A model generated the notes under the pieces. That model was given only the letters and a program-made list of their open reading frames with translations. It was not told the origin of the DNA and ran no database searches. DNA of 64,000 bases from Anagrus nilaparvatae (taxonomy: Eukaryota > Arthropoda > Insecta > Hymenoptera > Mymaridae), in contig JAKSXM010000107.1 in the NCBI GenBank assembly GCA_022575985.1, positions 6,014,001 to 6,078,000 on the forward strand, read 5' to 3'. Positions 60,221 to 64,000 of this stretch are shown one piece after another (the stretch's first letter is position 1; each line of letters starts with the position of its first letter). The position numbers and the translations under genes are program-made.

Positions 60221-61144
60221 CAAATAATAATAAAAAAATTGAGATCTTGGCATCTCTCTATAATATTCAATGAATTATAAAATTATTATGGTTAAAAAAT
60301 GTATGTAATAGTAACAATAATAACAGTAAAAAAAAAATAATAAATTACTATTTAGTAGGTGAAAAAAGTTTTCATGTAAAAAGAGACTTTTTCATATATT
60401 AATATTGTCATATTAAATAGTCATTGGTGATGCAGCAGAAGTATTCTAACGATAGATAGTAGCAAATATTCTTTGATAGTAGATAGTATTGCTGCATTTA
60501 TATAAAAAGGTAAAGATAGAATTCCCACAGAATTAACCCTCATCAAAGGAACTGTCAGTATAGTTAATAAAATAGAATAAGAGGCAATTTAGATATCATC
60601 TCTTGTATAGCAAAAGATAGTTTAATAGAATGCATGTGGCTTGTTTTATGCATCTATTTTAATAATACCGGACCTGGTCAATATTTGAACCTGCAGTACT
60701 TATCTAAGTATATGCAACAATTTTACAAAAAATTAGTAATCTAATAGATGACAAGGATTCTTATAGTATCTTGTGATAGAATTGATAATTTTATAATTAG
60801 AAATTATGTGAAATTTAATGATACCATTGGTTATAGATTTTTAATGTAATTTCTTTTTGAAATTATTAGAAAACCTAAATGCACAAAAAATAAAATGTCA
60901 TTATCTTTAAGATTTTAACTTCTTGAACATAGATAAATTGAATTTATTCATTTTTCTAGAGAGAATTTAGAATAGGGGAATATTTGCCTTATTAAGGAAT
61001 TAGATCACCTTACTCTTAATTAATAATTTTTGTTCATAAATTTTGAACACCATTTTAAATTTTTAATTTGGCCACCTAAGATTTTGCAAATATTAGTTTA
61101 ATTAAGCTTATATTAGAAAATTGATTCTATTTTCTTAAACCATA

Positions 61145-61320
61145 TTTAGGTTGGATATCCTACCTTAGGTTAGGTCCATTTCTTAGTTAGGTTAGGTTGG
61201 TTTTGACTAGGTTAGGTTGGCTCTTGCTTAGGTTATAGGTTAAGATTTAATTAAACCATGGGTTAGGCTCATTGATATATGGTTAGGCTACAGTAGGTTG
61301 TTAAATTAATTTATTAATTA
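61145..61320. repeat. degenerate TTAGG-like telomeric words
   Basis: Multiple GTTAGGTTAGG, ATGGGTTAGG and GGTTAGGTTGG words, interrupted. TTAGG is the common insect telomere repeat. Too degraded for an active telomere; an interstitial remnant or chance enrichment. Confidence 0.45.
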
Positions 61321-62579
61321 AATTAAGTTAAATAATTGAATTATGCCTTGTGATCTAGACCCCAAGAAAAAAATTTTCAGTTAAGTGACTGGTCGAGAAA
61401 ACGCATCTTTATATTTTAAAATGCATTTTCCTAAACATTAAAATTATAGTCAATTTTGTTACTTTATTATTATACGTTTGGAATTATTATATAGATTTAA
61501 TTATTAAATACTGCTACATATAGCAAAAAAAGGAGATTGGTAAATCAATCAAAGAACAATGGGGACCGTATGCCCAGTGCGCCTGCTTATTTTAAGAATG
61601 GCAATCATCAAATATAGAATACTTAAAGTATATCTAGGTTTTTTTTTTTTTTTTTTATTTTTTTAAATACACTTTAATATATTTAGTGCTTTAATTAATT
61701 TTTGTCAATAGAAAATTTTTAAAATTTAAAAGTTAACAATTTTGTTTTGGCAGTCATACCTACCAGATATCCCATCCTGTTCAGAGTAAGTTACGTACCC
61801 TCCCCAATGGTACTTTATTAGTTCCTTCGATTCATAAGATTTTAAATTTATATTTAATTAAGCAAATGTCTTAGAATGAAATGACTTAAGAACAACAATC
61901 ATATTCAACTCCAGCGAGGACAGCAAAATGTCTTATATTGTTCAGGTCTTACACTTAATGTGTATACCCAAACATTGGTATTATTTTACAATGACTAATA
62001 GGAGTAAAAAACAAAAATAATAATAAGGGATTGAATTGATTTATAATTGATCATAGGAAAAGATTACTTGTGTTATCTTTAGGAAAAAAAAAACTTACCT
62101 TAGTTCTTTAAATAGAAAAAATGCCCCGCAAACTTAGCTTATGAAGTAATATTATCCTATTAAGTTAGGAAGGAAAGAGAGGGGTTACCTCGTCTTTTTA
62201 GATAAACTTCCCATGTGGGTGCACTCTCCAAAGATTTATTCTTTGGTCTCATTCTGTCTGTATTTCTGAAATACCATATAGACAACAATATAGGATTTAG
62301 TCCCTAAATTCTATACTTCATTATCACTTGGATGTAGTGACCCAAAACAATAAAAAGTTATGTTTGAAAAAGGTTCTCCGGTTTTCAATTGAGAAAGAAA
62401 TTTCTTCTACTTAGAATATTTAATTTTTATCGGTGTATTTGTATAAAAACATGCATGTATAACTGGATACATGTAATATTGTTTTGATACTAAATATGTA
62501 GAAATATGTATCAAACTACAAAGTTTATTTATATGTAATTTTTTATTATATATAATGCATACAGAAAATTATTCTATAT

Positions 62580-63290
62580 TCAAAACAGATATGTTGCATT
62601 ATAACATATTCATGGTTACTGAAATGGCTGTTGAACTATATATCAAAATCCTGTAAATAGGCCTAAGTCTAGATTTTACAGGTAACTTATGGAGAAATTT
62701 AACATATAAATGTATCATACTACGAACATGTCAATGGTTACTTTAGTAAATCCATGATGTTAGATAGATATAGGAAAAGGACTATATCTAATTTGTTATC
62801 CTGTGAGGAGACAAAGGTCTAGACTGTACATGTAATGTATAAGTATTAATTTGTACATACAGACTACAAGATAAGAAAAACAAATTATAAATATTTAATT
62901 TGTACGTATACATGTATCATATTATAAACATATCGATGGCTGCCTTTATGCAAATCCATCATGTTTGATAGATATAGAACTATATATCTAGTTTAATTAT
63001 TCGGCAACTAGACATAAGTCTAGGTTTTTCAGGCATATTATGTATCGTATAAGCATACAGATGGTTACTTTTGTAAAGCCATCATATTTGAAAGATATAG
63101 AACTATATATCTGGTATATTATTCTGCAACTAGACATAAGTCTAGATTTTGCAGGCATATTATATGTATCATATAAACATATCGATGGTTACTCATGTAA
63201 AGCCATCATGTTTGAAAGATATAGAACTATATATCTGTTTATTTTAAACATGGAGAAAGAATACAAATATATTTATTGTATAATTTCTGA
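62580..63290. repeat. degenerate ~124-bp tandem repeat
   Basis: GATATAGAACTATATATCT recurs at 62971, 63094 and 63218 (123-124 bp apart), each followed by an AACTAGACATAAGTCTAG palindromic stretch. Older, more diverged units extend left to about 62580. The frame at 63040-63297 merely reads through these units. Confidence 0.7.
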
Positions 63291-63816
63291 TACATAAATG
63301 TATTTGTCTATAAAAATATCGTAGAACTATACGATATATACTTTTATAGACAGATTTATACCAATTTTGGTAATAATAAAGAATTCAAACAGTCTGAATT
63401 CACTTGAATTCCGAGAAAATCGGTCAAGTTATACTCGCCTCAAATATTTATCAATAAGTGAGGTTAACGAGTTTTCAGTTAAAATAAGTGTAAAAACACC
63501 CTTTAACTTTCATTAACAACAGGTTTTATTTTTCTTTTAAAATAAAAGATAGTTTTTTACCATTATTATTTCTGAGGACCTAAAATTGTTGTTGACGTCC
63601 TTCCCTCGTGTCCGAGTACATCTTCTTTAATTGCATTCCATATTTTTCACTATTTCGCATATAATTAAGATTTTTTGGGATGCCTAAATTCTAAATTTTT
63701 TATTCTTTAAAAATTATAATGGAATATGGATAATTTAATTTTAATAATTAATAAAATACAATAAAAATTAGCAAGGGTTAGAAAAGCACGTGTGACACCT
63801 TCGCACGACAAAATAG

Positions 63817-63941
63817 ATCTGATGATGAGCGCGCACGAACGGTGGAAGCAGGTACAAAGTATAGGAAGCGGTATGAAATTTTTTGAATTTCCTCTAAAAA
63901 GTCGTGACATCTAGCATGAAAAGTAGGTAACTACATTTGTA
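63817..63941 (-). repeat. inverted copy of 58991-59115
   Basis: About 125 bp almost identical in reverse complement, including ATGTCACGACTTTTTAGAGG and CACCGTTCGTGCGCGCTCAT. The short minus-strand frame through it (63707-63910) is present in both copies, but I cannot assign it. Confidence 0.7.
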
Positions 63942-64000
63942 ATCTCGAGAACGAGGCTTGAAGTATAATTCATGGATATAATCATTTACATTTCTTTAAT

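Larger units (their letters stand above)
59291..63970. other. 4.6-kb gene-free segment between inverted 40-mers
   Basis: AATTATACTTCAAGCCTCGT... at 59291-59330 is repeated as its reverse complement at 63931-63970. No transposase or other coding region was found between them. The interior holds a T-tract of about 32 (near 60189-60220), TTAGG-like words and a tandem repeat. It may be a large non-autonomous element, or two related repeats in opposite orientation. Confidence 0.4.

Overview
This looks like nuclear DNA of an insect. It is very AT-rich and has spliced genes, a neuralized (neur) gene with alternative first exons, replication-type histone genes that end in the metazoan histone 3' stem-loop, and degenerate TTAGG-like telomeric words. 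The order (Hymenoptera, Hemiptera or other) cannot be settled from the window alone.

Layout. 1-11.0 kb is almost gene-free, with one possible exon relic (2636-2941). 11.0-19.8 kb is a decayed histone district on the minus strand: an H2B tail fragment, histone H3 relics blown up into 74-bp and 98-bp tandem arrays, and four copies of a protein family I do not recognise (214-220 aa when intact). 23.9-36 kb holds neur on the plus strand: three alternative first exons, three common exons, two NHR domains and a RING. 36.3-39 kb is a foldback element plus spacer. 39.0-43.9 kb repeats the 16.3-19.8 kb district in inverted orientation, with more damage. 43.5-48.8 kb is packed with foldback or inverted-repeat elements and two unrecognised coding fragments. 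49.0-58.3 kb is an intact histone cluster: H4<->H3, H2A<->H2B, H2A<->H2B, H4<->H3 divergent pairs, then H1. 58.9-64 kb is repeats and spacer without genes.

The most interesting system is the unknown family. Each member has a histone-style gene layout: TATAAATA box about 55 bp before the ATG, usually a CCAAT box, no intron, and about 50 nt after the stop the 16-nt stem-loop GGCCCTTTTCAGGGCC that the neighbouring histone genes use. The proteins, however, are not histones. They end in a basic stretch plus a CaaX prenylation box (CTII or CAII). A second small hairpin between stop codon and histone stem-loop is conserved only in this family. I infer S-phase-type expression of a membrane-anchored protein family that arose inside a histone array. 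Three copies look intact (A at 12.6 kb, C at 16.9 kb, D at 18.9 kb), three are broken (B at 14.4 kb, E at 39.3 kb, F at 41.4 kb), and further fragments lie at 42.6 and 43.4 kb. Eight extra histone stem-loops have no gene left in front of them.
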